NCBI GenBank assembly: GCA_001725415.1 | Contig: MEGH01000018.1 | Location: forward strand, 90,545-154,544 | Reading direction: 5' to 3' | Length of the DNA: 64,000 nt | From: Pseudonocardia sp. SCN 73-27 | GTDB taxonomy: Bacteria > Actinomycetota > Actinomycetes > Mycobacteriales > Pseudonocardiaceae | Shown: positions 43,526 to 53,539 of the stretch, piece by piece | Layout: each line of letters opens with the position of its first letter | Position numbering within the stretch: position 1 is the first letter of the stretch | Program-made: the position numbers and the translations under genes | Notes under the pieces: model-generated | The model's database searches: none | What the model was told of the DNA's origin: nothing | The model's input: the letters and a program-made list of their open reading frames with translations, nothing else

Positions 43526-46500
43526 TCAGCGGGGCGGGAGATCCGGGCGGCGGCGCGACGGGCGCGTCGCCGGGTCGGGCGGCCGGACGGCCGGGGTGGC
43601 CTCCAGCGCCTCCAGCGCCAGCCGCACCGCCGTCTCCAGCTGCGGGTCGCGGCCCGCGGCCCAGTCCTGTGGCGTGATCACGACCTCGACGTCCGGCTCC
43701 ACACCGTGGTTCTCCACGTCCCACGCCACGTCGTCGAACCAGAACGAGTACCGCGGCTGCGTCACCCGCGTCCGGTCGACGAGCCCGTAGCGGCTGTCGA
43801 TGCCGATCACCCCGCCCCACGTGCGGGTGCCGACGACCGGGCCCAGCCGCAGCCGTTTGAACGCCGCGGTGACGATGTCGCCGTCGGAGCCGGAGTGCTC
43901 GTCGGCCAGCGCCACCAGCGGGCCGCGCGGCGCATCGCCGGGGTAGGTCTGCGGCTGGCGGTGGCGCACCACGTCCCAGCCGATCACCTTGCGGGCGAGC
44001 TTCTCTATGACCAGCTGCGACGTGTGCCCGCCCGAGTTGCCCCGCACGTCGACGACGAGCCCGTCGCGGCTGGTCTCCCGGCCCAGGTCGCGGTGCAGCT
44101 GCGCCCAGCCGCTGGCCACCATGTCCGGCACGTGCAGGTAGCCGAGCCGCCCGCCCGACGCCTCGGCCACGAACGCGCGCTTCGTCGCCACCCAGTCCTG
44201 GTAGCGCAGCGGCAGGTCGTCCTCCAACGGCCGCACGACGACCCGGCGCACCTCGCCGTCGCCCGTGCGCACCGTGAGCTCGACGAGCTGGTCGGCCGTC
44301 CCGACCAGCAGCGGCGCCGGCCCCAGCTCGGGGTCGACGGGGCGGCCCGCGACCTCCAGCAGCACGTCGCCCTCGCGGACGTCGACACCCGGGTCGGCCA
44401 GCGGGCTGCGCGCCCGGGTCGCGGACGTCTCCGGCGGCAGCACCCGCGCCACCCGCCAGCCGTCGTCGGTGCGTTCGAGATCGGCACCCAGCAGGCCCGG
44501 GCGGCCCGTCCAGTCGCCCCCGCCGCCAGCACCGATCACGTACGCGTGCGACGAGCCCAGCTCGCCCTGCAGCTCCCACAGCAGGTCGACCAGGTCGTTC
44601 TTGCTGCCGACGGCGTCGACCAGCGGCCGGTACCGGGCCAGCTCGGCCGCCCAGTCGACGTCGGCCATGTCCTCGACCCAGAAGTGGTCGCGCATCAGCC
44701 GGCCGGCCTCGTCGAACATCTGCCGCCACTCCGCGGCCGGGTCGATCGTCACCGTGATCCGGGACAGGTCGATGTCGAACTCGTCGGCGTCGTTCTCCGA
44801 CGGCGCCGACGACCCCGACCGGTCCGACCGCAGCACCCGCACCGTCGACCCGTCGCGCACCACCAGCCGGTTGCCGTCCCCGCTGACCTCGTAGGACGTG
44901 GCAGGGTCGGCGATCACGTCGAGCCGGCGGCGCACCAGGTCGTAGCGCTCCAGCACCGGGCGCGGCCCACGGTCACCGGTGAGCTCGCGGCCCTCGCCCA
45001 GCACCCCCGAGATCGGCCGGCGGAACCACAGCAGGCAGTCCTTCGCCGCGCCGAGCCCGCCCAGCCGGCCCTCCGCGACCGGGATCGGCACCACGCGCGC
45101 GGCCAGGCCCTCGACATCGACGACGACCGCCTCGTCGTCGATGTCCTTCTCGTCGTCCTCACCGGCCGCGTCCTTCCCGGCCGTGTCCTCCGCAGCCGGC
45201 TCGGCGTCGTCGGCGCCCTCCGTGTCCGTCGCCGGCAGGTCCTGCGGGCCCTCGTCCGCGCTCGTCGTCGGGCGGCCGTCCGGCGTCGCCCCGAACGGCG
45301 ACGGCGTCCGCGCCGCCAGCGGCACCAGGAACGGTCGCCACGACGCCGGGAACGTCAGGTCGAACGAGTGCTCGTCGTAGATCGGGTCGAACGTGCGCAG
45401 CGACAGGAACGCCAGGTACTTGCCGTCCGCGGTGAACACCGGGTGCCGGTCGACGAACCGCGGCGGCGTCACCTCGACCAGCGTGTCGTCCGCCAGCCGG
45501 GCGATCATGATCCGCGACAGGCCCGACTCGACCGGGTCCGCGAACGTCAGCCACGCACTGTCGGGCGAGTACGACACCCCCGACACCTCGCCGTCGGCAC
45601 CCCGCGTGAGCTCCCGGAACGCACCCGTCGCCACGTCCATCACCAGCAGCCGGCCGTCGTGGGTGGCCAGCGCGACCGTCGACGCGTCCGGCGCCGCCTC
45701 CAGCTCCAGCACCCGCCCGACCTCACCGGCCCCGTACCGGACGAGCGCCGCGGCACCCTCGGCCCGCGGGTCCAGTGGCGCGATCACGACGGCGTCCTCT
45801 CCCTCGGCGTCGTCGATCCACACCGCACGGTCGTCGCCCAACGGCTGCGCCAGCCGCGCCCGCACCCCCGGCTCCGCCAGCAACGTCCGGGCCGGGCCGT
45901 CGCGATGGGTCAGCCGGTGCACCGTGCCGCGGACCTGCGCGATGCTCGCCCGACCCGTCCGGTCCGGAGCCGCCCGGTCCAGCCACGCGGGCGCGTGCAC
46001 CCGGAACGGCTCCCGCTCCGTCCGCGGGCCCGCGAGCACCACGTCGATGCGCGTCGGCTGCGAGTCCGGCTCCAGACCGTCGAGCAGGAACAGCTCCCCC
46101 GCCGACTCGAACACCACCCGCGACCCGTCCGTCGCCGCATGCCGGGCGTAGAACGCCGGCGAGCCCTCCGCGCCGTGGTCGCTGTGCCGGCGCAACCCGG
46201 CGACGTCGCCGTCGCGGGGCAGCGAGTAGACGTTGCCCCAGCCCTCGTGGTCGGACAGGAACGCGATCCGGTCGCCCACCAGCATCGGCGAGTCCAGCTG
46301 CCCGTCCAGCTCCGCGGCCAGCCTGCGGAACTCCCCCGACCCCTCCGCGTCCCACCACAGCTTTCCCGCCGTGCCCCCGCGGTAGCGCTTCCACCAGGCC
46401 ATCTCGCGCGACATCGTCGTGCCCAGCAGCACCGCCGGGCCGTCCGCGGACATCGCCACGTCCGACACCGGCCCGTAGCCCAGCCTCCGCGGCGCACCAC

Positions 46501-46858
46501 CCGCCGACGGGACCGCGTACGCCCACGTCCGGCGCGCCGACGCCTCACCCGACGCGCTCACCAGGACGACCTCGTCGCCCTGCCAGCCGACCGTCCGCGC
46601 CCCACCCAGGAACGTCAGCCGACGCACCCCGCCACCGTCGACATCGGTCACGAACACCTCGGACGCACCCTCGCGCGCCGACGTCCACGCCACCTGCCGC
46701 CCGTCCGGTGACAACCGCGGTCGCGACACCGGCACCTCGTCCGCGGTCAGCCGATACGCCCGGCCTCCCGGCAGCGGAGCCGTCCACACGTCGTCCTCCG
46801 CCGTGAAGACCAGTGTGTCACCGTGCAGATGGGGAAACCGGAGGTAGCTGCGAGGCAC
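43526..46858 (-). CDS. Tricorn protease homologue
   Basis: A 1110-residue cytosolic serine protease that trims peptides released by the proteasome. The order is a six-bladed beta-propeller (residues 1-320), a seven-bladed propeller (320-670), a C1 domain with catalytic His in ELGSSHAYVIG, a PDZ domain (LADPGVDVREGDVLLEVAGR), and the C2 domain with DGLVVDVRGNSGGHTSQLV and the nucleophile in ADEHSGSDGDIVTAAF. An acidic insert (GADDAEPAAEDTAGKDAAGE) lies between propeller blades. Full length. It starts near the DUF2277 gene and is read in the same direction. Confidence 0.92.
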   Translation of the reverse strand: MPRSYLRFPHLHGDTLVFTAEDDVWTAPLPGGRAYRLTADEVPVSRPRLSPDGRQVAWTSAREGASEVFVTDVDGGGVRRLTFLGGARTVGWQGDEVVLVSASGEASARRTWAYAVPSAGGAPRRLGYGPVSDVAMSADGPAVLLGTTMSREMAWWKRYRGGTAGKLWWDAEGSGEFRRLAAELDGQLDSPMLVGDRIAFLSDHEGWGNVYSLPRDGDVAGLRRHSDHGAEGSPAFYARHAATDGSRVVFESAGELFLLDGLEPDSQPTRIDVVLAGPRTEREPFRVHAPAWLDRAAPDRTGRASIAQVRGTVHRLTHRDGPARTLLAEPGVRARLAQPLGDDRAVWIDDAEGEDAVVIAPLDPRAEGAAALVRYGAGEVGRVLELEAAPDASTVALATHDGRLLVMDVATGAFRELTRGADGEVSGVSYSPDSAWLTFADPVESGLSRIMIARLADDTLVEVTPPRFVDRHPVFTADGKYLAFLSLRTFDPIYDEHSFDLTFPASWRPFLVPLAARTPSPFGATPDGRPTTSADEGPQDLPATDTEGADDAEPAAEDTAGKDAAGEDDEKDIDDEAVVVDVEGLAARVVPIPVAEGRLGGLGAAKDCLLWFRRPISGVLGEGRELTGDRGPRPVLERYDLVRRRLDVIADPATSYEVSGDGNRLVVRDGSTVRVLRSDRSGSSAPSENDADEFDIDLSRITVTIDPAAEWRQMFDEAGRLMRDHFWVEDMADVDWAAELARYRPLVDAVGSKNDLVDLLWELQGELGSSHAYVIGAGGGGDWTGRPGLLGADLERTDDGWRVARVLPPETSATRARSPLADPGVDVREGDVLLEVAGRPVDPELGPAPLLVGTADQLVELTVRTGDGEVRRVVVRPLEDDLPLRYQDWVATKRAFVAEASGGRLGYLHVPDMVASGWAQLHRDLGRETSRDGLVVDVRGNSGGHTSQLVIEKLARKVIGWDVVRHRQPQTYPGDAPRGPLVALADEHSGSDGDIVTAAFKRLRLGPVVGTRTWGGVIGIDSRYGLVDRTRVTQPRYSFWFDDVAWDVENHGVEPDVEVVITPQDWAAGRDPQLETAVRLALEALEATPAVRPPDPATRPSRRRPDLPPR

Positions 46859-46879
46859 ACGCAGACGGTAGTCAGCGCA

Positions 46880-47149
46880 TCAGTTGCCGTAACGGGCGGC
46901 CGCGCGGGCCCGCGCCTTGATCGCCTCCACCTCGCGGTCGCGCGGCGGCGCCGTCGTCACCAGGGCGTCCAGCAAATGCCGGGTGGCGTGCTCGACCGCC
47001 GCCACGGCCTCCGCGAACGCCTCCTCGTTGGCCTTCGACGGCCTCGCCGCACCGCTGATCTTGCGCACGTACTGCAGCGCGGCGCCGTGCACCTCGTCGT
47101 CGGTGGCGGGGGGCTCGAAGTTGTGCAGGGTCCGGATGTTGCGGCACAT
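46880..47149 (-). CDS. DUF2277 family protein
   Basis: An 89-residue protein, MCRNIRTLHNFEPPATDDEV, then ALQYVRKISGAARPSKANEE. This is the typical DUF2277 sequence; the conserved N-terminal MCRNI contains one Cys. The function is not known. It lies 21 bases upstream of the tricorn gene and 32 bases after the PIG-L-like gene, all on the minus strand. Confidence 0.88.
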   Translation of the reverse strand: MCRNIRTLHNFEPPATDDEVHGAALQYVRKISGAARPSKANEEAFAEAVAAVEHATRHLLDALVTTAPPRDREVEAIKARARAAARYGN

Positions 47150-47181
47150 GCGCCCGATACTCCCCGGTTTCGTTCCCCGGG

Positions 47182-47856
47182 TCACTGCAGGACAGGATCT
47201 CCACCGGTCAACGGGGCCACCGCCAGCACGATCCGCGGCACGTGAAACGCCTCCGCGTACCGCGCCCGGCACTGCACACCCCGGATCCGCGCCAGCCCAC
47301 CGAACGTCTCGCCGTCGAACCACGCACGGTCGCGCTGCGACCCGTAGTGCTCGTGCAGCTTCGCGACCTTCTCCCGCAGGACCGGCTCCGCCAACGGCAG
47401 GTACACCGACGGCACCGTCAGGTCGTTCTCCCACTTCACGATCTCGTAGCAGAACGTCAGGTGGTCGCGGAACACCGTCGGCACGATGTCGGCCAGCGTC
47501 CGCAGATCCGGGTCCGTGTCCAACGGCGACGGCGCGAAGATCAGGTCCGGGTCACCGTGCCCACCCATGTCCTCGACGGCCTGCTTCGCCCGCTCCCACC
47601 GCGTCGTCAACCGGCCGTCGGGCAGGTCCAGCACCGTGACCTCGAGCTTCGCGCCGGGACAGAACGCCGCCAAGGCTGCGCGCTCCTCCTCCTCGCGCAG
47701 CGACCCGCCGCCCGTCAGTACGAGCGCGCTCACCTGCACGCCCGGGTGCGCACGACACAGCTCCAACAGCGCGCCGCCCGCCCCGATCGCGATCTCGTTG
47801 CAGTGGACACCGAGCAACAACATCCGGTCCAGACGCTCCGGGAGCAGGCTCAGCAT
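47182..47856 (-). CDS. PIG-L/LmbE-like protein with altered metal site
   Basis: A 224-residue protein of the PIG-L deacetylase family, close to the branch with FRDHLxxxYEI. Family members have AHxDD near the start and a HxxDH later to hold zinc. Here motif 1 reads LLGVHCNEIAIGAGGALLEL (Asn-Glu for Asp-Asp) and motif 2 reads SPLDTDPDLRTLADIVPTVF, without the His pair. Later family segments are kept: FRDHLTFCYEIVKWENDL, SVYLPLAEPVLREKVAKLHE, and ARIRGVQCRARYAEAFHV. Zinc hydrolase activity is doubtful. Similar genes accompany sugar-decoration clusters, which is not seen here. Confidence 0.8.
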   Translation of the reverse strand: MLSLLPERLDRMLLLGVHCNEIAIGAGGALLELCRAHPGVQVSALVLTGGGSLREEEERAALAAFCPGAKLEVTVLDLPDGRLTTRWERAKQAVEDMGGHGDPDLIFAPSPLDTDPDLRTLADIVPTVFRDHLTFCYEIVKWENDLTVPSVYLPLAEPVLREKVAKLHEHYGSQRDRAWFDGETFGGLARIRGVQCRARYAEAFHVPRIVLAVAPLTGGDPVLQ

Positions 47857-48025
47857 CGGGGGCCACCTCTCCGGTGACCGATCGGGCGACACGCCGACCC
47901 GGGGGCGCAGGACGGCGCGCACACCTCGGGTCACCTCGAACGAACGGGACGGGAGGACCAACGCCCGATCAGTGTTCCACGGACGACCCCGCCGCACCCA
48001 CGCACAGGCCGTGACCACGGCGCGT

Positions 48026-48058
48026 CGCGTCCGGGTGGACCACCGCCACCCGGACGCG
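48026..48058 (-). terminator. Terminator of the desaturase gene
   Basis: A perfect 13-bp stem CGCGTCCGGGTGG / CCACCCGGACGCG with a 7-base loop, 5 bases beyond the minus-strand desaturase stop codon. Confidence 0.7.
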
Positions 48059-48063
48059 TGACG

Positions 48064-49047
48064 TCAGCTCGTCTTGAGCTTCTCCAGACGACGCGGCGTC
48101 GGCCACCGCACATCCGTCGCCCAGCCGAACTTCTCGAAGAACCAGATCACCCGCGCCGAGATGTCGATCTGACCCCGCAGCACACCGTGCCGAGCGCACG
48201 TCGGGTCGGCGTGGTGCAGGTTGTGCCACGACTCGCCCATCGACAGGATCGCCAGCGGCCAGAAGTTCCGCGACTTGTCCCGCGACCGGAACGGCCGCTC
48301 CCCGAACATGTGGCAGATCGAGTTGATCGACCACGTCACGTGGTGCGACACGGCCATGCGCACGAGACCGCCCCAGAAGAAGCCGGTCAGCGCGCCTGCC
48401 CACGACCACGTCACCAGGCCGCCGATCAGCGCCGGCAGTGCCAGGCTCACCAGCACCCACACACCGAAGAGCTTGCTGACGGTGCGGATCGCCCGGTCGG
48501 CCAGCAGGTCCGGGATGAACCGCTGGTAGTTCGTCTTCTTCCGGTCGAACAGCCAGCCCGTGTGCGCCCAGAAGAACCCGCGTGCCACACCGGCGAGCGA
48601 CGTGCCGTACCGCCACGGCGAGTGCGGGTCGCCCTCCTTGTCGGAGAAGGCGTGATGGCGACGGTGATCGGCCACCCACGCGAACACCGACCCCTGCACC
48701 GCCAGGCCGCCACCGATCGCCAGCAGCACCCGCAGCCACCTCTTGGCCTTGAACGAGCTGTGGGTGAAGTGCCGGTGGTAGCCGACCGTCACACCCAGGA
48801 TCCCGACGGTGTAGAACACCGCCCCGATCACCACGTCGTGCCAGCCCAGACCCCAGCCCCACACGACCGGGACCGTGGCCAGCAGCGCCAACATGGGCCC
48901 CGCCACGAACAGCCACACCAGCATCTGCTGCCAGCCGCTGCGGGTCTCGCCGAGGATCGGCTTCGCGACGCCCGGCCGGGTCTGAGCCTCGGCCTTCGGG
49001 ACGGGGGGAGCGTCCGTCACGCGCGCGTCGGCGGCCTCTGCGGTCAT
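48064..49047 (-). CDS. Membrane acyl-CoA (stearoyl-CoA delta-9) desaturase
   Basis: A 327-residue integral membrane di-iron enzyme that inserts a double bond in saturated fatty acyl chains. The three histidine boxes are HRHFTH (in TVGYHRHFTHSSF), HRRHH (VADHRRHHAFSD) and HNLHHAD (ESWHNLHHADPTC). Four membrane helices are evident (for example MLVWLFVAGPMLALLATVPV). It resembles mycobacterial DesA3. A GAGGTGA site precedes the ATG. It is a monocistronic gene with a strong terminator. Confidence 0.92.
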   Translation of the reverse strand: MTAEAADARVTDAPPVPKAEAQTRPGVAKPILGETRSGWQQMLVWLFVAGPMLALLATVPVVWGWGLGWHDVVIGAVFYTVGILGVTVGYHRHFTHSSFKAKRWLRVLLAIGGGLAVQGSVFAWVADHRRHHAFSDKEGDPHSPWRYGTSLAGVARGFFWAHTGWLFDRKKTNYQRFIPDLLADRAIRTVSKLFGVWVLVSLALPALIGGLVTWSWAGALTGFFWGGLVRMAVSHHVTWSINSICHMFGERPFRSRDKSRNFWPLAILSMGESWHNLHHADPTCARHGVLRGQIDISARVIWFFEKFGWATDVRWPTPRRLEKLKTS

Positions 49048-49256
49048 GCGTCACCTCTCGGGTAGGGAGCGGTCGGCGACGACCGTTGCCGTCCGAGAGT
49101 AACGAATGCGTTGCGCCGCCCGGACGTCGAACCGGAACGAAGTCCGTGAATCAGGCACGAACGGTGGACGACGTCCCCACGACCACGACACCGCCCCGGC
49201 GAGCCGCCTCTGCCCGGAGAGGGCGGCTCCGGGCGTCGTGCCAGGATGGAGGCCTG

Positions 49257-49327
49257 TCCGCCGTGGTGTAATGGCAGCACCTCGGATTTTGGTTCCGATG
49301 GTTCAGGTTCGAATCCTGGCGGCGGAG
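49257..49327 (+). tRNA. tRNA-Gln (UUG)
   Basis: A 71-base cloverleaf: acceptor TCCGCCG/CGGCGGA, D-arm with GTAATGGCAGCAC, anticodon stem TCGGA/TCCGA with loop TTTTGGT (anticodon TTG), T-arm TCAGG-TTCGAAT-CCTGG, discriminator G. CCA is not encoded. Confidence 0.95.
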
Positions 49328-49686
49328 CAGCCCCCCGACCCAGCCGGCCGCGATCATCGTTGCTGGTGCGTGAGCGCCACATGCCTCGCTCAGTACCCGC
49401 AATCAGCAGTGATCCACCCTGCGTCCGGGCCGACCACGGGCCGCCGCCGAGACGGCCGGCCCGACCCGGTCAGCTCGTACTCAGATCTTCGACGCGTCCG
49501 CCCCACCCCGACGCCCCCGTCCACGGTGGCCCGGTGCTCCGGCGGCTCGGCAGCCAATCGTGGCGCGCGAGCGTCGCCTGCGTCGTTCGAGGACCACGAA
49601 GAGCCACCACGGACAGCGGGGCTCGGACAGCGGGGGCAGCAGCCTGTCCGTGGACCGGACCGCGCGCGGTCGCGGGCGTCCGAGAG
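49328..49686. other. Gene-free stretch after tRNA-Gln
   Basis: 359 bases with no supported gene on either strand and no strong repeat. It separates tRNA-Gln from the 3' end of the L,D-transpeptidase gene. Confidence 0.4.
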
Positions 49687-50190
49687 TCAGACGATCTCGA
49701 CGCGGTCGCCGACCTGCAGGTACTCGTAGAAGTGGGCGGCCTCGGCACGCTGGAGGCGCACGCAGCCGGCGGAGGAGGTCTCGGTGTTGCCCTCGTGGAA
49801 GGCGATCCCGCCGGGGGCGAAGAAGACCGCGTACGGCATGGGCGCATTGTTGAACTCGGCGCTGCGGTGGTCGCGGTTCTTCCACTCGACGCCGAAGGCA
49901 CCACGCGGGGTCTCCTTGCCGGCGCCGCCGGAGCTGATGGGGACGGGCCCGTGGACGACGACGCCGTCGTCGATCAGCCACGCCTGCTTGCCGTCGATGG
50001 AGACGCAGGCGCTGGCGGCGATGGTGCAGGGCGTGCCGTCGACGAGGGGCGCCTCGACGGGGCGCAGGGGTTCGGCGTGGGCGACGCCGGTGCCGGCGAG
50101 GGCGCCGAGCCCGGTGAGGCCTGCGGCGGCGACGGCTCGCGCCTTCCTGCCGAGTGTGCCCGCGGTCGACGACGCTCTGTGCCTGCCCAC
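49687..50190 (-). CDS. Secreted L,D-transpeptidase
   Basis: A 167-residue exported protein. It has a basic start and hydrophobic signal segment (VAAAGLTGLGALAGTGVAHA) with an AxA cleavage site, then the YkuD catalytic domain. The active-site pattern is FAPGGIAFHEGN followed by SSAGCVRLQ, with Cys the nucleophile and His the base. It should form 3-3 cross-links in peptidoglycan. It is short compared with mycobacterial Ldts, lacking the Ig-like domains. Confidence 0.88.
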   Translation of the reverse strand: MGRHRASSTAGTLGRKARAVAAAGLTGLGALAGTGVAHAEPLRPVEAPLVDGTPCTIAASACVSIDGKQAWLIDDGVVVHGPVPISSGGAGKETPRGAFGVEWKNRDHRSAEFNNAPMPYAVFFAPGGIAFHEGNTETSSAGCVRLQRAEAAHFYEYLQVGDRVEIV

Positions 50191-50444
50191 GCCCGTACTC
50201 CTGCCTCGCCGTTCGCGGGCCGACGGGCCCGCGGACCGTCTTCACCCGACCGAGTGGTGCAACGACCGTTCGCGGCAAGGGTTACGAACCGGTCGCCGGG
50301 GACGGACGGGGACTCTTGCGACGAGCCGGTGCGCGGCGGGCCCGGAGGTAGCGACCCCGTAGGATTCGGCCGTCCGGGCGCCGGCCCCCGTGTGGCCGCC
50401 TGGCGGCGCGGACACACGAGAGCGACGACCGAGGAGTGCGGCTC

Positions 50445-52004
50445 ATGCCCGATCGTCCCGCCGGGGACGTCCCGTCCACATCGCTCGCACGGCCCACCGC
50501 GGCCGTCGTCCTCGCCGCCGGCGAGGGCACCAGGATGCGGTCGGCGACGCCGAAGGTCCTGCACGAGATCGGCGGGCGGAGCCTGCTGGGCCACGCGGTG
50601 CACGCGGTGGCGGCGTTGGAGCCCGAGCACCTGGTGGTGGTCGTCGGGCACGCGCGCGAACAGGTGGCGGCGGCGGTCGCGTCGATGGCCGACGAGCTGG
50701 CGCGTCCGGTGTCGACGGCGGTGCAGGAGCAGCAGAACGGCACGGGCGACGCGGTGCGGTCGGGGCTCGCGGGCCTGCCGGGCGGGCTGACCGGCACGGT
50801 GCTGGTCACCTACGGCGACGTCCCGCTGCTCGACTCGGCGACGTTGACGGCGCTGCACTCCGGGCACGCGGAGAGCGGGGCGGCGGTCACCGTCCTCACC
50901 ACGGTGCTGGCCGACCCGTCCGGGTACGGCCGGATCGTGCGCGACGGCGCCGGTGCGGTGACGGGCATCGTCGAGCAGCGGGACGCGACGCCGGAGCAGC
51001 AGGCGATCACCGAGGTCAACTCGGGTGTGTACGCGTTCGACGCGGCGTTCCTGCTGGCGGCGATCGGCCGGCTGACCACCGACAACGCGCAGGGCGAGCT
51101 GTACCTGACGGACCTGCCGGCGATCGCGGCGGCCGACGGCGCGCTGGTCTCGGCGCTGGTGTCGGCCGACGCGTGGCCGGCGCGTGGTGTCAACGACCGC
51201 GCGCAGCTGGCGGAAGCCCGCGCCGAGCTGAACCGTCGGGTGGTGCGCCGCTGGATGCTCGACGGCGTGACGGTGGTCGACCCGTCGACGACGTGGATCG
51301 ACGTCCAGGTCCGGCTCGAGGCCGACGTGACGGTCCACCCGGGCACGCAGCTGCACGGGACGACGTCGGTGGCGGGCGGCGCGCAGGTCGGCCCGGACAC
51401 GACGCTGACCGACGTGGAGATCGGCGCGGGCGCGAGCGTGGTGCGCACCCACGGCAGCGGCGCGGTGATCGGCGCGGGCGCGTCGGTGGGTCCGTTCGCG
51501 TTCCTGCGGCCGGGCGCGAACCTGGGCGAGCGCGGGAAGATCGGCACGTTCGTCGAGGTGAAGAACGCCGACATCGGCGCGGGCAGCAAGGTGCCGCACC
51601 TGACCTACGTCGGCGACGCGACCATCGGTGAGATGAGCAACATCGGCGCGTCGTCGGTGTTCGTGAACTACGACGGCGTGACCAAGCGGCGCACGGTCGT
51701 GGGATCGCACGTCCGTACCGGCTCCGACACGATGTTCATCGCTCCGGTGCAGGTCGGGGACGGTGCGTACACGGGCGCCGGCACGGTCCTGCGCGACGAC
51801 GTCCCGCCGGGGGCGCTCGCGGTGTCGGCCGGGTCACAGCGCACCATCGACGGGTGGGTCCGGCGCAAACGCCCCGGAACGCCTGCGGCCGAGGCTGCGG
51901 AGCGTGCCGAGGCGGCCGCGGCGACCCAGCTCGACGGAGCGGCCACCGCCGCACCCGCCACGGACGACGCCGGCCGGCCCGGCCGAGGAGGCACACGACG
52001 GTGA
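50445..52004 (+). CDS. glmU: Bifunctional GlmU (N-acetylglucosamine-1-P uridyltransferase/acetyltransferase)
   Basis: A 519-residue enzyme making UDP-GlcNAc for peptidoglycan. The N-terminal uridyltransferase has [20 protein letters not shown] (LxxGxGTxM) and [13 protein letters not shown] with the metal Asp. The C-terminal half is a left-handed beta-helix with hexapeptide repeats ([20 protein letters not shown]) and the catalytic His near [12 protein letters not shown]-terminal Ala-rich tail is longer than in E. coli, as in mycobacteria. The ATG follows GAGGAG. The stop overlaps prs (GTGA). Confidence 0.95.
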   Translation: MPDRPAGDVPSTSLARPTAAVVLAAGEGTRMRSATPKVLHEIGGRSLLGHAVHAVAALEPEHLVVVVGHAREQVAAAVASMADELARPVSTAVQEQQNGTGDAVRSGLAGLPGGLTGTVLVTYGDVPLLDSATLTALHSGHAESGAAVTVLTTVLADPSGYGRIVRDGAGAVTGIVEQRDATPEQQAITEVNSGVYAFDAAFLLAAIGRLTTDNAQGELYLTDLPAIAAADGALVSALVSADAWPARGVNDRAQLAEARAELNRRVVRRWMLDGVTVVDPSTTWIDVQVRLEADVTVHPGTQLHGTTSVAGGAQVGPDTTLTDVEIGAGASVVRTHGSGAVIGAGASVGPFAFLRPGANLGERGKIGTFVEVKNADIGAGSKVPHLTYVGDATIGEMSNIGASSVFVNYDGVTKRRTVVGSHVRTGSDTMFIAPVQVGDGAYTGAGTVLRDDVPPGALAVSAGSQRTIDGWVRRKRPGTPAAEAAERAEAAAATQLDGAATAAPATDDAGRPGRGGTRR

Positions 52005-52981
52005 GCGCGATCTTCGCGACCCCGAAGAAGAACCTGATGCTCTTCTCCGGGCGGGCACATCCCGAGCTGGCCGATCAGGTGGCCAAGGAGCTCGACGTCA
52101 CCATCACGCCGCAGTCGGCCTACACCTTCGCGAACGGCGAGATCTTCGTCCGGTTCGAGGAGTCGGTCCGCGGGTGCGACGCGTTCGTGCTGCAGTCGCA
52201 CTCGGCGCCGATCAACGACGCCGTGATGGAGCAGCTGATCATGGTCGACGCGCTGAAGCGCGCGTCGGCGAAGCGGATCACCGTGGTCATGCCGTTCTGG
52301 GGCTACGCCCGGCAGGACAAGAAGCACCGCGGGCGTGAGCCGATCTCGGCCCGGCTGATCGCTGACATGTTCCTGGTCGCGGGCGCCGACCGGATCATGA
52401 CGGTCGACCTGCACACCGCGCAGATCCAGGGCTTCTTCGACGGCCCGGTCGACCACCTGTTCGCGCTGCCGGTGCTGGCCGACCACATCAAGCAGAAGTA
52501 CGCCGACCGCGACCTCGCCGTCGTCTCCCCCGACTCGGGCCGGGTGCGGCTGGCCGAGCGGTGGGCGGAGACGCTGGGCGGCACGCCGCTGGCGTTCATC
52601 CACAAGACGCGCGACCCGCGCAAGCCGAACGAGGCCGTCGCCAACCGGGTGGTGGGTGACGTCGACGGCCTCACCTGTGTGGTCATCGACGACATGATCG
52701 ACACCGGTGGCACCGTCGCGAAGACGGTGGAGGTGCTGCTGCGCGACGGGGCCCGCGAGGTCGTCATCGCCGCGACGCACGGTGTGCTGTCGGGTCCGGC
52801 GGTGGAGCGGCTGTCGACGTGCGGCGCCACCGAGGTGGTCTTCACCGACACGCTGCCGATCGCCGAGGAGAAGCGTTTCCCGGGGATGACGGTGCTGTCG
52901 ATCGCGCCGCTGCTGGCCGAGGCCATCCACCAGGTGTTCGACGACGGCTCGGTCACGAGCCTGTTCGACGGCAACGCCTGA
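52001..52981 (+). CDS. prs: Ribose-phosphate pyrophosphokinase (PRPP synthase)
   Basis: A 326-residue enzyme making PRPP for nucleotide, histidine and arabinogalactan precursor synthesis. It shows [37 protein letters not shown], the metal/ATP region [20 protein letters not shown] and the PRPP loop [20 protein letters not shown]. The length is typical. The GTG start overlaps the glmU stop, so both are one operon as in mycobacteria (glmU-prsA). A terminator follows. Confidence 0.96.
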   Translation: MSAIFATPKKNLMLFSGRAHPELADQVAKELDVTITPQSAYTFANGEIFVRFEESVRGCDAFVLQSHSAPINDAVMEQLIMVDALKRASAKRITVVMPFWGYARQDKKHRGREPISARLIADMFLVAGADRIMTVDLHTAQIQGFFDGPVDHLFALPVLADHIKQKYADRDLAVVSPDSGRVRLAERWAETLGGTPLAFIHKTRDPRKPNEAVANRVVGDVDGLTCVVIDDMIDTGGTVAKTVEVLLRDGAREVVIAATHGVLSGPAVERLSTCGATEVVFTDTLPIAEEKRFPGMTVLSIAPLLAEAIHQVFDDGSVTSLFDGNA

Positions 52982-52992
52982 CCCCCGAACGG

Positions 52993-53025
52993 ACCCGGCT
53001 GTTCGGATCGCCCGAACAGTCGGGT
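52993..53025 (+). terminator. Terminator of the glmU-prs operon
   Basis: A 14-bp stem ACCCGGCTGTTCGG / CCGAACAGTCGGGT with one G-T pair and a 5-base loop, 11 bases after the prs stop. Confidence 0.65.
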
Positions 53026-53113
53026 TCTGCGGTGAACCGTTCCGGTCCAGGATCCGTCTGACGGTCAGGGGGCATCGGATCGGCCGGTGCCCGGTTGTGC
53101 CGGGGAGGTCGAC

Positions 53114-53539
53114 ATGTCATCTCGGACCGGGGGCGTCACGGCGGGGTCGGGTACGCGGTCGCTGCCCGCCTGGCGGTGGGCGTCGGCGATCCTGCTGCTG
53201 CTCATGGGCGGGATCCACCTCTACCTGGTGTTGTTCAGCGGGTTCGACGGGCTGGTCGGGACGCTGTTCGTGATCAACGCGATCGGTGCGCTGGTGCTGG
53301 CGGTCGGAATGGTCGCGGTCCCGGACCGGCTGCTGACGTTGACGAGCCTGCTGGGCCTGCTGTTCACCGCGGGGACGTTGCTGGCGCTGGTGTTGGCGCT
53401 GACGTTGCCGGGCGGGTTCCTGGGTGTGCGCGAGCAGATCTCGGCGGAGCTGGTGTCGACGACGCTGGTCGTCGAGGGCCTGGGGACGCTGGTCCTGCTG
53501 GGCGCGACGCTGACGGCCGCGCGACTCCGTCGCTCGTGA
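53114..53539 (+). CDS. Small four-helix membrane protein
   Basis: A 141-residue hydrophobic protein with four predicted membrane helices: ASAILLLLMGGIHLYLVLF, LFVINAIGALVLAVGMVAV, SLLGLLFTAGTLLALVLAL, LVVEGLGTLVLLGATL. The first 18 residues are polar and cytoplasmic. The ATG is preferred over an upstream GTG because GGGGAGG lies 5 bases before it. I do not recognise a functional family. Its stop codon lies inside a perfect 46-bp palindrome shared with the convergent gene. Confidence 0.8.
   Translation: MSSRTGGVTAGSGTRSLPAWRWASAILLLLMGGIHLYLVLFSGFDGLVGTLFVINAIGALVLAVGMVAVPDRLLTLTSLLGLLFTAGTLLALVLALTLPGGFLGVREQISAELVSTTLVVEGLGTLVLLGATLTAARLRRS

Noticed and set aside
47163-47181. CCCGG/CCGGG hairpin next to the PIG-L-like stop codon
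   Set aside because: Only 5 bp stem with a 9-base loop; too weak to call a terminator.
53087-53113. Upstream GTG as start for the small membrane protein
   Set aside because: The ATG at 53114 has a GGGGAGG site at good spacing; the GTG does not.
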